A stretch of DNA of 64,000 bases. Source: an uncultured Eubacterium sp. Lineage in GTDB: Bacteria; Bacillota; Clostridia; Lachnospirales; Lachnospiraceae. The stretch is taken from assembly GCA_949959185.1 (NCBI GenBank), contig CATLIX010000007.1, forward strand, positions 26,161 through 90,160. The letters run 5' to 3'. How positions within the stretch are numbered: the first letter of the stretch is position 1; every line of letters begins with the position of its first letter. Shown here piece by piece: positions 1-8,682 of the stretch. The notes under the pieces are model-generated. The model saw only the letters and a program-made list of their open reading frames with translations, searched no databases and was not told the DNA's origin. Both the position numbers and the translations under genes were made by a program.

Positions 1-30
1 CTGATTCTCATTTAACATGTTTGTATCAGT

Positions 31-177
31 CTACATACGCTCAATCAGCTCATTCAGTCTTTTCACCAACTGCTCATCCGGCTCCATGTGATAGATGAAT
101 GAACTGTCCATTCCGCTCATCCTCAATCTGTCAATCCATAACAGGGCCGCCTCCCGGCTTATGTTTTGCTCCAACAT
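31..177 (-). other. short orphan reading frame, possible C-terminal gene remnant
   Basis: A 48-residue frame runs from an ATG at 177 to a TAG at 31-33. It reads amphipathic and protein-like (for example MLEQNISREAALLWIDRL and EQLVKRLNELIERM), but the ATG has no recognisable ribosome binding site. The same frame stays open upstream into the KilA-N remnant in a different phase. I do not recognise the family. It is most simply the tail of a decayed gene brought next to the KilA-N fragment. Whether it is translated cannot be judged from the sequence. Confidence 0.3.
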
Positions 178-378
178 GCCGTAATAAATAAATCTGTTCC
201 CATGTGCCCAAAAATTCCAATGTCGCTCTGTTTCACATCCAGTTTTTTACAACATCTGTTCCTCTGGACTCGCCAACTTTAGCTTTTGCAATATCAGTAA
301 TACAGATATAATCATCAAAATTTTCCTCTGAAATAGTAATATTGATATTTTGCACCACAATTACTTTATTTTTCCCAT
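131..378 (-). pseudogene. KilA-N domain protein remnant, premature stop and truncated
   Basis: An ATG at 378, preceded by a GGGAG ribosome binding site, opens a frame that runs 48 codons to a TGA at 233-235. The segment DDYICITDIAKAKVGESRG followed by DVVKNWM is typical of the start of a KilA-N domain. After the TGA the same frame continues with NRATLEFLGTWEQIY, which is the next conserved block of that domain. The TGA occupies the place where the family normally has an arginine codon (KNWxRN). Similarity ends soon after EQIY, and the frame closes at 131, so the rest of the gene is gone. KilA-N proteins are DNA-binding proteins common in phages and mobile elements and are also found on bacterial chromosomes. 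This copy looks non-functional. The assignment rests on motif recognition only. Confidence 0.5.
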
Positions 379-557
379 TCTTTTTCTCCCGTATTGCCTT
401 ACTGAAACCCCCATTACTTATATAAAATCATATCGTGTTATCTCTGTTTTTTTAATTATTTTACGAGCATATGTTCTTTTTGTGGTTTTTACTTTAATTT
501 AAAAACGATTATTCACTCTTAAATTTACCAGTTGCCAATACAACATCAGGTAATGCA

Positions 558-605
558 AATAAGCACTTTATTCGGCACCATATACCATAAAATAAAGTGC
601 TTATT
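558..605 (-). terminator. inverted repeat downstream of the Csp-like protease
   Basis: Positions 558-572 and 591-605 form a perfect 15-bp inverted repeat (AATAAGCACTTTATT) with an 18-nt loop, starting 20 bases past the stop of the protease gene. The following minus-strand bases are only weakly T-rich, so it is a probable rather than a strong intrinsic terminator. Bases 379-557 upstream hold only AT-rich sequence with no gene that I can support. Confidence 0.45.
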
Positions 606-625
606 ATCCCGAAAGCCTCCCTGTT

Positions 626-2341
626 TTACCCCGGCAGAGAGTCCCTCAGACACAGCACGCCCCAGCCAAGCTGCGGATTTGGGTACTCCTGCAAAATCGG
701 CAAATGCCTTGCCCCTCTTATGAGATAGGCCTTGACTTTCTCCCCATACAGATAAGGGTCATTCCCTTCCACAATCCCCCATTGCATTAAAAGGGCTGCG
801 CTTCCCGTTACAAAAGGCGTTGCCATGGAAGTACCGCTGCGCACCGCATACCCGCCGCCGGGGGCCGCAGAGCGGATATCCACGCCAGGGGCTGCAAGAT
901 CCGGCTTAATCTGATTGGTCTGTCTGGTAAAGCCCCGTCCGGAAAAGTCTGCAAGCTGGTTATATCCGGAGTCATAGGCTCCTACGGAAATTACTTTTTC
1001 CGCTGTGGACGGAATGGTCAGGGTCGTCTCCTCTATGGGATACAGAAACCCCGTGCCCTGATTCAGCACAGTCTGTCCCGGCAGCCACAAATCATAATTT
1101 CCCCGGACAATCCGCTCCGGCACCAGCAGAATTTTCCAGATTCCCCCGTCAATATAGTCATTCCTGGGAAGAAAATCCATATAAATCTCCTGATAAAGAT
1201 TATAGGGACTTGGTTCCCCGTAATAAATCAGCAGCTCCGTCTCCCCCAGAACAAACCGCTGGGGCCCCTGCACCTGGCGTATGGGCCCAATACGGATTCC
1301 GGAAGGATGAACCAGAACCACGTCATACTGGTCCGCATAGGATTTCCAGAGCTGCAGATTAATGGTACTTTCATATTCTCCCACGCCCAGCTCAATTTCC
1401 TGCACCTGCCCCTGCTGCAAAATCCCGGAAGTATGTCCTCTGGCAGCGCCCTCATTGCCGGTTCCAATGGAAATGCTGGTTTTCCAGTAATTGGAAATAT
1501 CGTTAATATAGCTTTCCAGCAGTGCTGTCCCGCTGTGGGAACCGTAAGTATTTCCAAAGCTGATATTGACTGCCATGGGCATCTGGTATTCCAGAGATTT
1601 GTTCACCACATAATCAAGGCCTCGCATAAGCTGGGTGGTTCTTGGAAATCCATTGGGCTCCTGGGTCCCCAGCTTCACTATCAGCAACGGGCTTTCATAA
1701 GCCACACCCCGGTTCACTCCGCCGGAGGCCCTTCCGTTTCCGGCCGCAATTCCCGCCACATGGGTGCCATGCCCGGAAGTATCCCGGCTGGGCACCAGGT
1801 GGAACCGCTCCCGCTCATCGGAAATTTCCAGAGCCTGATTGATTTCCTCTGCGGTAAATTCCCGGTCCAGTGTTTCATCATATAATGCCAGAATCCTGGT
1901 GCTGCCGTCCTCGTTCCGAAAATCCGGATGGCTGTAATCAATACCGGAATCCAGAACCGCCACAATCACATCTTTCCCGGTAAGATTATACCGGGCTCCC
2001 TGAACAGGGGTGATACAGGCCGCCTGTTTTCCCTCCTGCACTGCAAAATACATCCGTTTGGGCTTTTCCACATATTCCACTTCCGGCGCTGCAGCCACCT
2101 GGTCCATGGCACTCTCCGGCACATACAGAATGGCATACTCATTCATCAGTTCCACAACTTCTATCTCCGGATTCTCCTGTGCCAGCCTCATGATATTTCC
2201 GGAATATTTTACAATCAGTTCCCATATTTCTTCCTCAGGCTCATACCCCACGCCAAGCTGCAGGGATTTCGCCCGCTCCCGCCCGGTGGCGTCCAGCGCA
2301 AGGTTCAGAAGATTTTCAAATTTCTCGCTGTTTGCGGCCAT
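626..2341 (-). CDS. S8 subtilisin-like serine protease, Csp (germination protease) type
   Basis: A 571-residue subtilase. The start at 2341 is preferred over a TTG 51 codons upstream because AGGAAA lies at the right distance. The catalytic triad is complete: Asp131 in VAVLDSGIDYSHPDF, His191 in SGHGTHVAG and Ser505 in GTSMATP. More than 300 residues separate His from Ser. That segment contains a beta-rich insert (LQLWKSYADQYDVVLVHPSG onwards) resembling the jelly-roll domain of clostridial Csp proteases. There is an N-terminal prodomain-like region of about 110 residues and no signal peptide. Known Csp proteases cleave pro-SleC during spore germination. Lachnospiraceae often carry several Csp-like paralogues whose substrates are unknown, so the exact role is an inference. 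It lies downstream of the cysteine desulfidase gene with a 161-base gap. Confidence 0.85.
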   Translation of the reverse strand: MAANSEKFENLLNLALDATGRERAKSLQLGVGYEPEEEIWELIVKYSGNIMRLAQENPEIEVVELMNEYAILYVPESAMDQVAAAPEVEYVEKPKRMYFAVQEGKQAACITPVQGARYNLTGKDVIVAVLDSGIDYSHPDFRNEDGSTRILALYDETLDREFTAEEINQALEISDERERFHLVPSRDTSGHGTHVAGIAAGNGRASGGVNRGVAYESPLLIVKLGTQEPNGFPRTTQLMRGLDYVVNKSLEYQMPMAVNISFGNTYGSHSGTALLESYINDISNYWKTSISIGTGNEGAARGHTSGILQQGQVQEIELGVGEYESTINLQLWKSYADQYDVVLVHPSGIRIGPIRQVQGPQRFVLGETELLIYYGEPSPYNLYQEIYMDFLPRNDYIDGGIWKILLVPERIVRGNYDLWLPGQTVLNQGTGFLYPIEETTLTIPSTAEKVISVGAYDSGYNQLADFSGRGFTRQTNQIKPDLAAPGVDIRSAAPGGGYAVRSGTSMATPFVTGSAALLMQWGIVEGNDPYLYGEKVKAYLIRGARHLPILQEYPNPQLGWGVLCLRDSLPG

Positions 2342-2502
2342 GGTTATTTCCTGTCTGTTACGCATTTCTGTTATTATATGTGTGAGTTTTACTTCTGACA
2401 CATCGGCCGTCCATCCTTCATCTGCCTCACTGCTTACCGCCGGATATTCTTCTGCGTGCGGCAGGAATTCAAAAGAAAATACGCCGATGAACAACAGCCT
2501 CT

Positions 2503-3792
2503 TTATACCGAACCGGAATCATCCTCCTGCGTCATCATGCTGATAATCGTCCTGTCCGTTTCCCGCATTCCCTGGCTTGCCAGTTTTCCGATATTCCGGA
2601 TGGTATTTTCCACGCCTTTTCGGATAATTCCCTCTCCGTCATGGAATTCCACATTCTTTCTCTGCATCTGAACGCCCAGCAGCCCGGCTTCCACCGCGGA
2701 GGCAATTTTCGCAGCGCAGCTTGCCTTTGCCCCATCACAGATAACGCCGGAATTGATGGCCACCGCATTGACAATCACATGGGAAATCTCATATGCGCGT
2801 CCCCCATACAGATAACAGATTCCTGCTCCGGCGCCGCACCCTGCACTGATGGCGCCGCAATATGCGGAAAGCCTTCCGATTCCTGTTTTCAGGTGAATGG
2901 TGACCAGATTGGAAACCACCAGAGCCCGCAGTAATGTCTCCCTGGACGCCTGCAGTTCTTCCGCATACACAATCACCGGCAGGGAAGCTGTCATTCCCTG
3001 ATTTCCGCTGCCGGAATTGATAATAACCGGGAGCTCGCAGCCGTTCATTCTGGCGTCAGACCCTGCCGCCGCCATGGCTTTGGCCCGGTTCTGCACACTG
3101 CTTCCGTAACATTCCAGCAGAATTTTTCCAATCTGAGCGCCCCAGGATCCCTTCATTCCTTCCTTTGCAATGGCTGTATTATAGGCAATCTGCCGTTCCA
3201 GCACTTCCTCCACATGAGAAATTTCCACACACTCCGCAAAAGCGGCAATTTTCTCCACCGTAAGGAGTTCCCGATCCGTATCACAGGACTGCTTCTGCTC
3301 CGCATATGGCTTTTCCTGAATCACTTTTCCGTCTTTTTTTATGCAGACGACATTCGTGTGATGACCGGCAATCTGCGCATACCCGGAATGTTTTCCCGCA
3401 CTGGCCTTAATCTGAATATCAAAAATATAACCGCTTTGGGATTCGTTTACGCTGACCGGAAGATGAGCCTTCAGCGCTTTTGCCTGTTCTTTCTGTTCTT
3501 CTGTCATGAAAGCCAGAATTTCCAGTCCCTTTCCGGCATCTCCGGCCACAATTCCGGCGCATACCGCAGCGGCAATTCCCCGCTGGCCGCCGGTACACGG
3601 AACCACCACGCTTTTCACATTTTTAATGATATTTGCACTGGCCCGCACTTCTACCCGCTCCGGCTCCATGCCCAGCGCCTGGGCTGCAACTGCCGCCCCA
3701 TATGCAATGGCAATGGGCTCCGTACATCCCATGGCAGGAACCAGTTCTTCCTGCAGTATTCTCACATATTCATTATAAATCTTCTGTTCCAT
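2503..3792 (-). CDS. cyuA: L-cysteine desulfidase / UPF0597 family (YhaM, CyuA-like)
   Basis: A 429-residue cytoplasmic protein of the serine-dehydratase-alpha-like family that includes CyuA (YhaM). Members use an oxygen-sensitive iron-sulfur cluster to convert L-cysteine to pyruvate, ammonia and sulfide. The sequence shows the N-terminal signature PAMGCTEPIAIAYGAA (Cys23), glycine-rich blocks including INSGSGNQGM, and cysteine-bearing C-terminal segments (AYCGAISAGCGAG, GVICDGAKASCAAK) that could supply cluster ligands. The length matches the family. The ATG at 3792 follows GGGAGAACAGGAT; a longer frame to 3846 lacks a ribosome binding site. It is transcribed alone or with the downstream protease and diverges from the HAD gene at 3965. 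Confidence 0.85.
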   Translation of the reverse strand: MEQKIYNEYVRILQEELVPAMGCTEPIAIAYGAAVAAQALGMEPERVEVRASANIIKNVKSVVVPCTGGQRGIAAAVCAGIVAGDAGKGLEILAFMTEEQKEQAKALKAHLPVSVNESQSGYIFDIQIKASAGKHSGYAQIAGHHTNVVCIKKDGKVIQEKPYAEQKQSCDTDRELLTVEKIAAFAECVEISHVEEVLERQIAYNTAIAKEGMKGSWGAQIGKILLECYGSSVQNRAKAMAAAGSDARMNGCELPVIINSGSGNQGMTASLPVIVYAEELQASRETLLRALVVSNLVTIHLKTGIGRLSAYCGAISAGCGAGAGICYLYGGRAYEISHVIVNAVAINSGVICDGAKASCAAKIASAVEAGLLGVQMQRKNVEFHDGEGIIRKGVENTIRNIGKLASQGMRETDRTIISMMTQEDDSGSV

Positions 3793-3964
3793 ATCCTGTT
3801 CTCCCTGAACGGTGTCTATCCACGCAGAATTTAGCATAAAGTTCATTTTCTACAGTTTAGCACAAAAACGTAATTTCTTCCACACTGTCCCGGCTCCGGC
3901 TCTTTTCTTTCTCTTCTTTTTATATTATAATAGTGCGGGAGTACAACAGAAAAAGGAGGAAATT

Positions 3965-4753
3965 ATGATTCAGTACATAGCAAGTGATCTTGACGGAACC
4001 TTACTTCCGGACGGCGGACAGGAAATGAACCCTGAGATTTACGATTTGATTTTACAGTTAAAGGAAAAAGGTATCCGGTTCATTGCCGCAAGCGGCAGGC
4101 AGTACCACAGCATCCGCCGGTTGTTCCATCCCGTCCGGGACGATATTTCCTATATTACGGAAAACGGCTCTCTCTGCCTCCATCAGGGACAGGTCATATA
4201 CCGGGGCCTGATTGAACGGGAAACAGGTCTTCGTATCATTGACGCCGGAAGGGAATATCCGGGAAGCCATACGCTCCTTTCCTGTGAAAGCCGGACTTAT
4301 ACCGATTCCCAGGACCCGGACTTCCTTCACCACATGCGCGACGTGCTTCACAATGATATTGCTGTTGTGGAGGATCTGCGCCAGGTACAGGAACCTTTTC
4401 TGAAAATTGCCATCTGCGACCCTGAGGGCACTGACCGGCTGGAGCCATTTCTGAGAGAACGCTTTTCCTCTGAAATCCGGGTAGTCACCGCCGGAAGAAT
4501 CTGGGTGGATTTTCTTGCGCCCAACGCAGACAAGGGCAAAGCTCTTGAAGTTCTGCTGAAACACCTGAATATTCCCCCTGAAAACGGCATTGCTTTTGGA
4601 GACCAGCAAAATGACACCCAGATGCTCCGGTTTGCAGGCACCGGCTACGCCATGAAAACCGCAGCGCCGGGCGTGGCAGAATATGCGGACCATATCACAG
4701 AATCTGTAACAGAAGTCATCCGGAAACTGCTGGCAACAGAATCTGTTTCATAA
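3965..4753 (+). CDS. Cof-type HAD-IIB family phosphatase
   Basis: A 262-residue HAD hydrolase. Motif I is DLDGTLL (Asp8 nucleophile, Asp10 acid/base), the motif II region is AASGRQ, and motif IV is FGDQQNDTQML close to the C-terminus. The intervening cap is of the IIB type seen in the Cof/YbiV group of sugar-phosphate and nucleotide-precursor phosphatases. The ATG at 3965 follows AAAAAGGAGGAAATT, which excludes the longer upstream frame. A TATAAT hexamer at 3926-3931 is a candidate -10 box without a clear -35. The gene stands alone and converges on the sugar-binding protein gene with a 21-base gap. The substrate cannot be inferred. Confidence 0.85.
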   Translation: MIQYIASDLDGTLLPDGGQEMNPEIYDLILQLKEKGIRFIAASGRQYHSIRRLFHPVRDDISYITENGSLCLHQGQVIYRGLIERETGLRIIDAGREYPGSHTLLSCESRTYTDSQDPDFLHHMRDVLHNDIAVVEDLRQVQEPFLKIAICDPEGTDRLEPFLRERFSSEIRVVTAGRIWVDFLAPNADKGKALEVLLKHLNIPPENGIAFGDQQNDTQMLRFAGTGYAMKTAAPGVAEYADHITESVTEVIRKLLATESVS

Positions 4754-4774
4754 GCTGACTGTTTCAGACACCTG

Positions 4775-5806
4775 CTAATACAGGAAATCCCTGACATTTT
4801 CATCTGTCACTTTCTGATAAGGCAGATAGATATATTTCTCATTCTCAAATGAAATATCCCTCAGGCCCCTGCCGGTAACAGCGGCAACTGCCAGCCTGGC
4901 AATGGCCTGAGCCTGCCCTTCCTTATCATTGTAAACAGTGGCGGCCAGCTTTCCGTCTATGACAGCTTCCAGTCCGGCTTCCGTTCCGTCAATGCCAAAG
5001 AACACCGGCAGGGCTGTCTCTGTATAATTCAGCTTCTCATAAGCGTCAATGGCTCCCAGAGCCATGGCGTCGTTATTGGCCAGCACCATTTCAATCTGAT
5101 TGGGATACTGGCCAAGAAGCTGCTGCATCCGGTTCTGAGCCTGAGCCCGGTCCCAGTTGGCAATTCCGGATCCTGATTTTTCAAGGGAGAATCCTCTGCT
5201 TTTCAGGGTATCCACTGCGCTTTCGGTACGGATAATGGCATCCTGATGTCCGGGCTCCCCCTCCAGCACCACATACTGGATTTTCCCATCCCGATTCCGG
5301 TCAATCAGACTGTTCTCTTCCATGGCGTCGGCCGCCAGTTCCCCCTGCATCTGACCGGACTGCCGGGCGTCGGCTCCCACATAGTAAATTTTTTCCCACT
5401 GCAGCATATCTTCCGCCACCGGCTCCCGGTTAAAAAATATAATGGGAACGTCATGTTCTTTTGCCAAATCTATAATTTCCGACGGGTCCGCCCGGTCCAC
5501 CAGATTTACACAGAGCACATTGCAGCCCATGTCAATCAGTTTTCTGACCTGATCATCCTGCGTACGCTGGGAGCCCGCCGCGTCCCGCACCATTACCGTA
5601 ATCTCAATATCTCCGCTTCCCAGATCATCAAATTCCTGCCGCAGACAGGATACCAGTTCACTGAGAAACACATCGCTCTGATTGTAAACGGCAACGCCTG
5701 CCTGGATTTTCACCGGAATTTCCGGCTGCTGTCTGCCGCAGCCTCCCAAAAGCAGCAGAACCATGCAGCATACCATTCCTGCTGCCAGATATTCTCTTAT
5801 TTTCAT
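4775..5806 (-). CDS. galactose-binding lipoprotein, ordinary MglB order, likely sensor component
   Basis: A 343-residue lipoprotein (lipobox LLGGC, Cys23) of the glucose/galactose-binding protein family in the usual order. The N-lobe start (VKIQAGVAVYNQSDVFLSE) is followed by NVLCVNLVDRADPSEI, then VPIIFFNREPV, a Ca-loop-like DRNRDGK, EGEPGHQDA, LANNDAMALGA and GIDGTEAG. The ATG at 5806 has GGAG six bases upstream and is preferred to the ATG at 5818. It is the last gene of an operon with a response regulator, a histidine kinase and another binding protein, not with a permease. The natural inference is that it presents sugar to the kinase sensor domain rather than serving transport. It also serves as an internal reference for the rearranged MglB at 13798-15138. 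Confidence 0.85.
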   Translation of the reverse strand: MKIREYLAAGMVCCMVLLLLGGCGRQQPEIPVKIQAGVAVYNQSDVFLSELVSCLRQEFDDLGSGDIEITVMVRDAAGSQRTQDDQVRKLIDMGCNVLCVNLVDRADPSEIIDLAKEHDVPIIFFNREPVAEDMLQWEKIYYVGADARQSGQMQGELAADAMEENSLIDRNRDGKIQYVVLEGEPGHQDAIIRTESAVDTLKSRGFSLEKSGSGIANWDRAQAQNRMQQLLGQYPNQIEMVLANNDAMALGAIDAYEKLNYTETALPVFFGIDGTEAGLEAVIDGKLAATVYNDKEGQAQAIARLAVAAVTGRGLRDISFENEKYIYLPYQKVTDENVRDFLY

Positions 5807-5864
5807 ACTACGCTCCATTCCGCTGCCTTTTGGCTATCTCCTGTTTTACCGTACAGGCATTCCC

Positions 5865-6839
5865 TCACTGGCTCATGGTAAACAATAATTCCTGATTTTT
5901 TTCTGTAAACAGCTCCTCACGGCGCAGTACCGTACAGGCAACTGTCATGCTTTTGGCCCGCTGAAATTGATGCTCCAGACGCTTTGCCAGTTCCGTCAGA
6001 CTCTGATATCCCATCTGGAATCCATCGGGCACCACCAGACACTGTAATACATCCGTATCAAGATAATAAGCGGCTTCCGTGGAATTCCCAATGCCATATA
6101 CCAGCGCACCGTGCAAATCATTGGCTGCTGAATATTTTCCGGCAGCCACCGCACTTCTGTCATCCAGTGCAGCCACAAAATCCACCTTTGAAAGGGATTT
6201 CAGAACATTTCCTCCCTCTTCTGTAAAAGAACCGGAAACCGACCAGCGCATTTCGGCCCCTCTGTCTTCCAGCACTTCCCGCAGTCCCTGTTCCCGGCTG
6301 ACAACAGCCTGAGAGCTCCCATCCTCTGAAAGGATTCCGAACGCCTTCCCTTCCAGGTTTTTGCCGTAATCTTTCCATAATTCTTCCGCCAGTGTTTTTC
6401 CCGCCAGATAGTTATCCGGCCCTGTCACCGGAAGGGCTGCATCTTCCTCTGCTTCGGAGGCCGGACATACCACAAGCATGATGGGAATTTTTTTGTCCAT
6501 CTTCCGCAGCATTTCTCCTGTTTCCTGCCCCGGCACAGGCTGTACAATCACAGCGTCTGTTCCTCTGGCAATTTCAGCTTTCAACAGTTCCTGCTCTTCT
6601 TCTGTCGTCAGCGTCCCTCCCGTACTGACAATGGACAGCTCCATGTTCCGGTCTTCCGCTGCCATTTTAAGCCCATATTTAAAAGAAGCCCACTGGCTGC
6701 TGTCCGAATTCTGAATTACCACAGCAATCTGGTAGCGGCTCTCTCCGCCTTTTTCCAGAAACATGCGAACCACCAGCAGAATCAGCATTACCGCCAGTAT
6801 GGACTCCACCAGAATAAAAATCTTTTTATTATCCCTCAT
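5865..6839 (-). CDS. membrane-anchored periplasmic-binding-protein-like sugar sensor
   Basis: A 324-residue protein beginning MRDNKK with one N-terminal hydrophobic segment (ILAVMLILLVVRMF). There is no lipobox and no clear cleavage site, so it is probably a membrane-anchored extracytoplasmic protein. The rest is a type I periplasmic-binding fold of the RbsB class (YQIAVVIQNSDSSQW, AVIVQPVPGQETGE, PVTGPDNYLAGK, GILSEDGSS). The start at 6839 overlaps the kinase stop by 11 bases, indicating translational coupling; the upstream extension in the same frame is antisense-type sequence over the kinase gene. Placed between a histidine kinase and a galactose-binding lipoprotein, it probably takes part in signal recognition. 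Its ligand is unknown, and it is too diverged from MglB for me to map the sugar contacts. Confidence 0.75.
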   Translation of the reverse strand: MRDNKKIFILVESILAVMLILLVVRMFLEKGGESRYQIAVVIQNSDSSQWASFKYGLKMAAEDRNMELSIVSTGGTLTTEEEQELLKAEIARGTDAVIVQPVPGQETGEMLRKMDKKIPIMLVVCPASEAEEDAALPVTGPDNYLAGKTLAEELWKDYGKNLEGKAFGILSEDGSSQAVVSREQGLREVLEDRGAEMRWSVSGSFTEEGGNVLKSLSKVDFVAALDDRSAVAAGKYSAANDLHGALVYGIGNSTEAAYYLDTDVLQCLVVPDGFQMGYQSLTELAKRLEHQFQRAKSMTVACTVLRREELFTEKNQELLFTMSQ

Positions 6840-8682
6840 AAGCTGCTTCCTCTTTGCCCGGCAAATATCCCTGTTCCAGGACTTTCCGGTTTTTCTCCGT
6901 ATAAAGGACTGCCGGAATACGGATGGAAACCTCTGTTCCCTCGTCCGGCTCGCTGAGTACCGTAAGACCGTATTCTTTTCCAAATAAAATCCGAATCCGG
7001 CTGTCCACATTGATAAGCCCTACTCCGGAGCCATGCTGGGGTTTCCTGCTGCTGTCTGTCAGAATCAGGCTGGCGGCCTCCCCGGTCATCCCCATACCGT
7101 TATCTGTTACCGACAGAATCACAAAACCATCCGCAAGCCTTCCGGTAACCTGAATCTCTCCGGCGCCTTCCATGCCTGCCACTCCGTAATTGATGGCATT
7201 TTCCAGAATGGGCTGCAGAATCAGTTTTACCGTACAGAAAGAATAAATGGCTGAATCCACGTCAAATTTCACCGAAAAAGAATTTTTATAGCGGATTTTC
7301 TGAATGTTCATATAGCTTTTCGCATGTTGGAGTTCATCCTTTACCATGATAATGGTACGCCCTCCGGAAAGGCTGATGCGAAACAGCCTGGCCAGCTCTG
7401 AAATCATAAATGCTGCCTCCTCATTCTTTTCATCCTCTACCATCCAGATAATGGAATCCAGCGTATTATAAAGAAAATGAGGATTAATCTGACTCTGCAG
7501 TGCATCCAGTTCACTTTTCCTGCGCTCATTCTGCTCCTGAACAATCTCTTTCATCAGCCTGTCAATCTGCTCATAGGAAGTCTGAATGGAAGAACCCAGA
7601 TGTCTGATTTCCTGAGAACCGCCAATATAGATTTCCGGCATTTCCCCCGCTTCATATCCTCCTACCACCGTATCGTTCAGCTTTAAAATGGGACTGGAAA
7701 TCCTGACGGATACAATCCGGTTTACAAGCACCAGCATCATTGCCATAAAAAGCATAAAAATTCCGAAAAAGTACCGAAGGCTGAACAATCCGGAAGTGAA
7801 AGAAGAATAGGGAATTACCCCCACCAGTTTCCATCCCGTATAGCTGATGGTGTTGACAATTACCTTCCGGTGTTCTCCTTCAAAATATTCATCATAGACG
7901 CCGTCTTTGTATCTGGCCGCCTGGACACTGTTTTCATTTCCAATGCCGTTGCTAATCTGAATCTGGCGGTTGTGATAAATAATCTGCCCGTTGCTGTCAC
8001 AAAGATAAAAATGCTGCCCGCTGCCGGATTCATTCATCTTCCTCATCATCCGTTCTATGACGGAATAGTCCATATCCACCAGAAGCACACCAAACCGGGA
8101 ACTTCCGTTGTCTGTCAGTTCCACCGCACGGCTCAGGGAAATGACCCAATAGTACCTGAGGGCCCCGTCGTCAAAGAGATTCTGTATATGAGGCGTGGAA
8201 AAATGCATGTTTTCCATTTCCTCCTGAGCCTTCTCATACCAGCCCTGCCTGGTAATATTGGGGTCTTCTTTCTGCAATACCACCGGCTCTGCCGCCATCA
8301 GGCTCCCGTATTCATTGTAAACGGCCACACTGTGCAGATTCTCCCGATTCGCCCCATACAAAAGGTTCATTCCCTGCTGAATTTCCTGAAGCTGCCGGGA
8401 AAAATCCTTTTCTTTAATCACATTATAGTAAATGGAATCCGACACCCTGCGCATACTGACCAGATAATCCTCCAGATTTTCTCCTGCCTGCTCCATCAGC
8501 TTCTGTGTTCCCGATACAATTTCCTGACGGGCCGAAGCTGAAAACCTGATATACATCACGACCCCAAGAATCAGCAGAATGGAAAGGGATATCACGGAAA
8601 ATACAACCATGATAGTGGACTGGATTCCCCACAGTTCCGGTTTTTTCAGATATCTGAAATGTTTATTTTTCACTCTCCTCAT
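6829..8682 (-). CDS. sensor histidine kinase, YesM/LytS type with extracytoplasmic Cache domain
   Basis: About 617 residues from the ATG at 8682. In order: TM1 (IMVVFSVISLSILLILGVVM), an extracytoplasmic Cache-like domain of about 240 residues, TM2 (FFGIFMLFMAMMLVLVN), a short HAMP-like linker, a His_kinase block with QINPHFLYNTLDSI containing the phosphorylated His, and a HATPase_c domain (LILQPILENAINYGV, DNGMGM, GSGVGLINV). The start overlaps the response regulator gene by 20 bases, so the two are translationally coupled. Kinases of this type pair with AraC-type response regulators such as YesN and respond to extracellular carbohydrates, often through binding proteins. The two downstream binding proteins fit that scheme. 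Confidence 0.9.
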   Translation of the reverse strand: MRRVKNKHFRYLKKPELWGIQSTIMVVFSVISLSILLILGVVMYIRFSASARQEIVSGTQKLMEQAGENLEDYLVSMRRVSDSIYYNVIKEKDFSRQLQEIQQGMNLLYGANRENLHSVAVYNEYGSLMAAEPVVLQKEDPNITRQGWYEKAQEEMENMHFSTPHIQNLFDDGALRYYWVISLSRAVELTDNGSSRFGVLLVDMDYSVIERMMRKMNESGSGQHFYLCDSNGQIIYHNRQIQISNGIGNENSVQAARYKDGVYDEYFEGEHRKVIVNTISYTGWKLVGVIPYSSFTSGLFSLRYFFGIFMLFMAMMLVLVNRIVSVRISSPILKLNDTVVGGYEAGEMPEIYIGGSQEIRHLGSSIQTSYEQIDRLMKEIVQEQNERRKSELDALQSQINPHFLYNTLDSIIWMVEDEKNEEAAFMISELARLFRISLSGGRTIIMVKDELQHAKSYMNIQKIRYKNSFSVKFDVDSAIYSFCTVKLILQPILENAINYGVAGMEGAGEIQVTGRLADGFVILSVTDNGMGMTGEAASLILTDSSRKPQHGSGVGLINVDSRIRILFGKEYGLTVLSEPDEGTEVSIRIPAVLYTEKNRKVLEQGYLPGKEEAAYEG

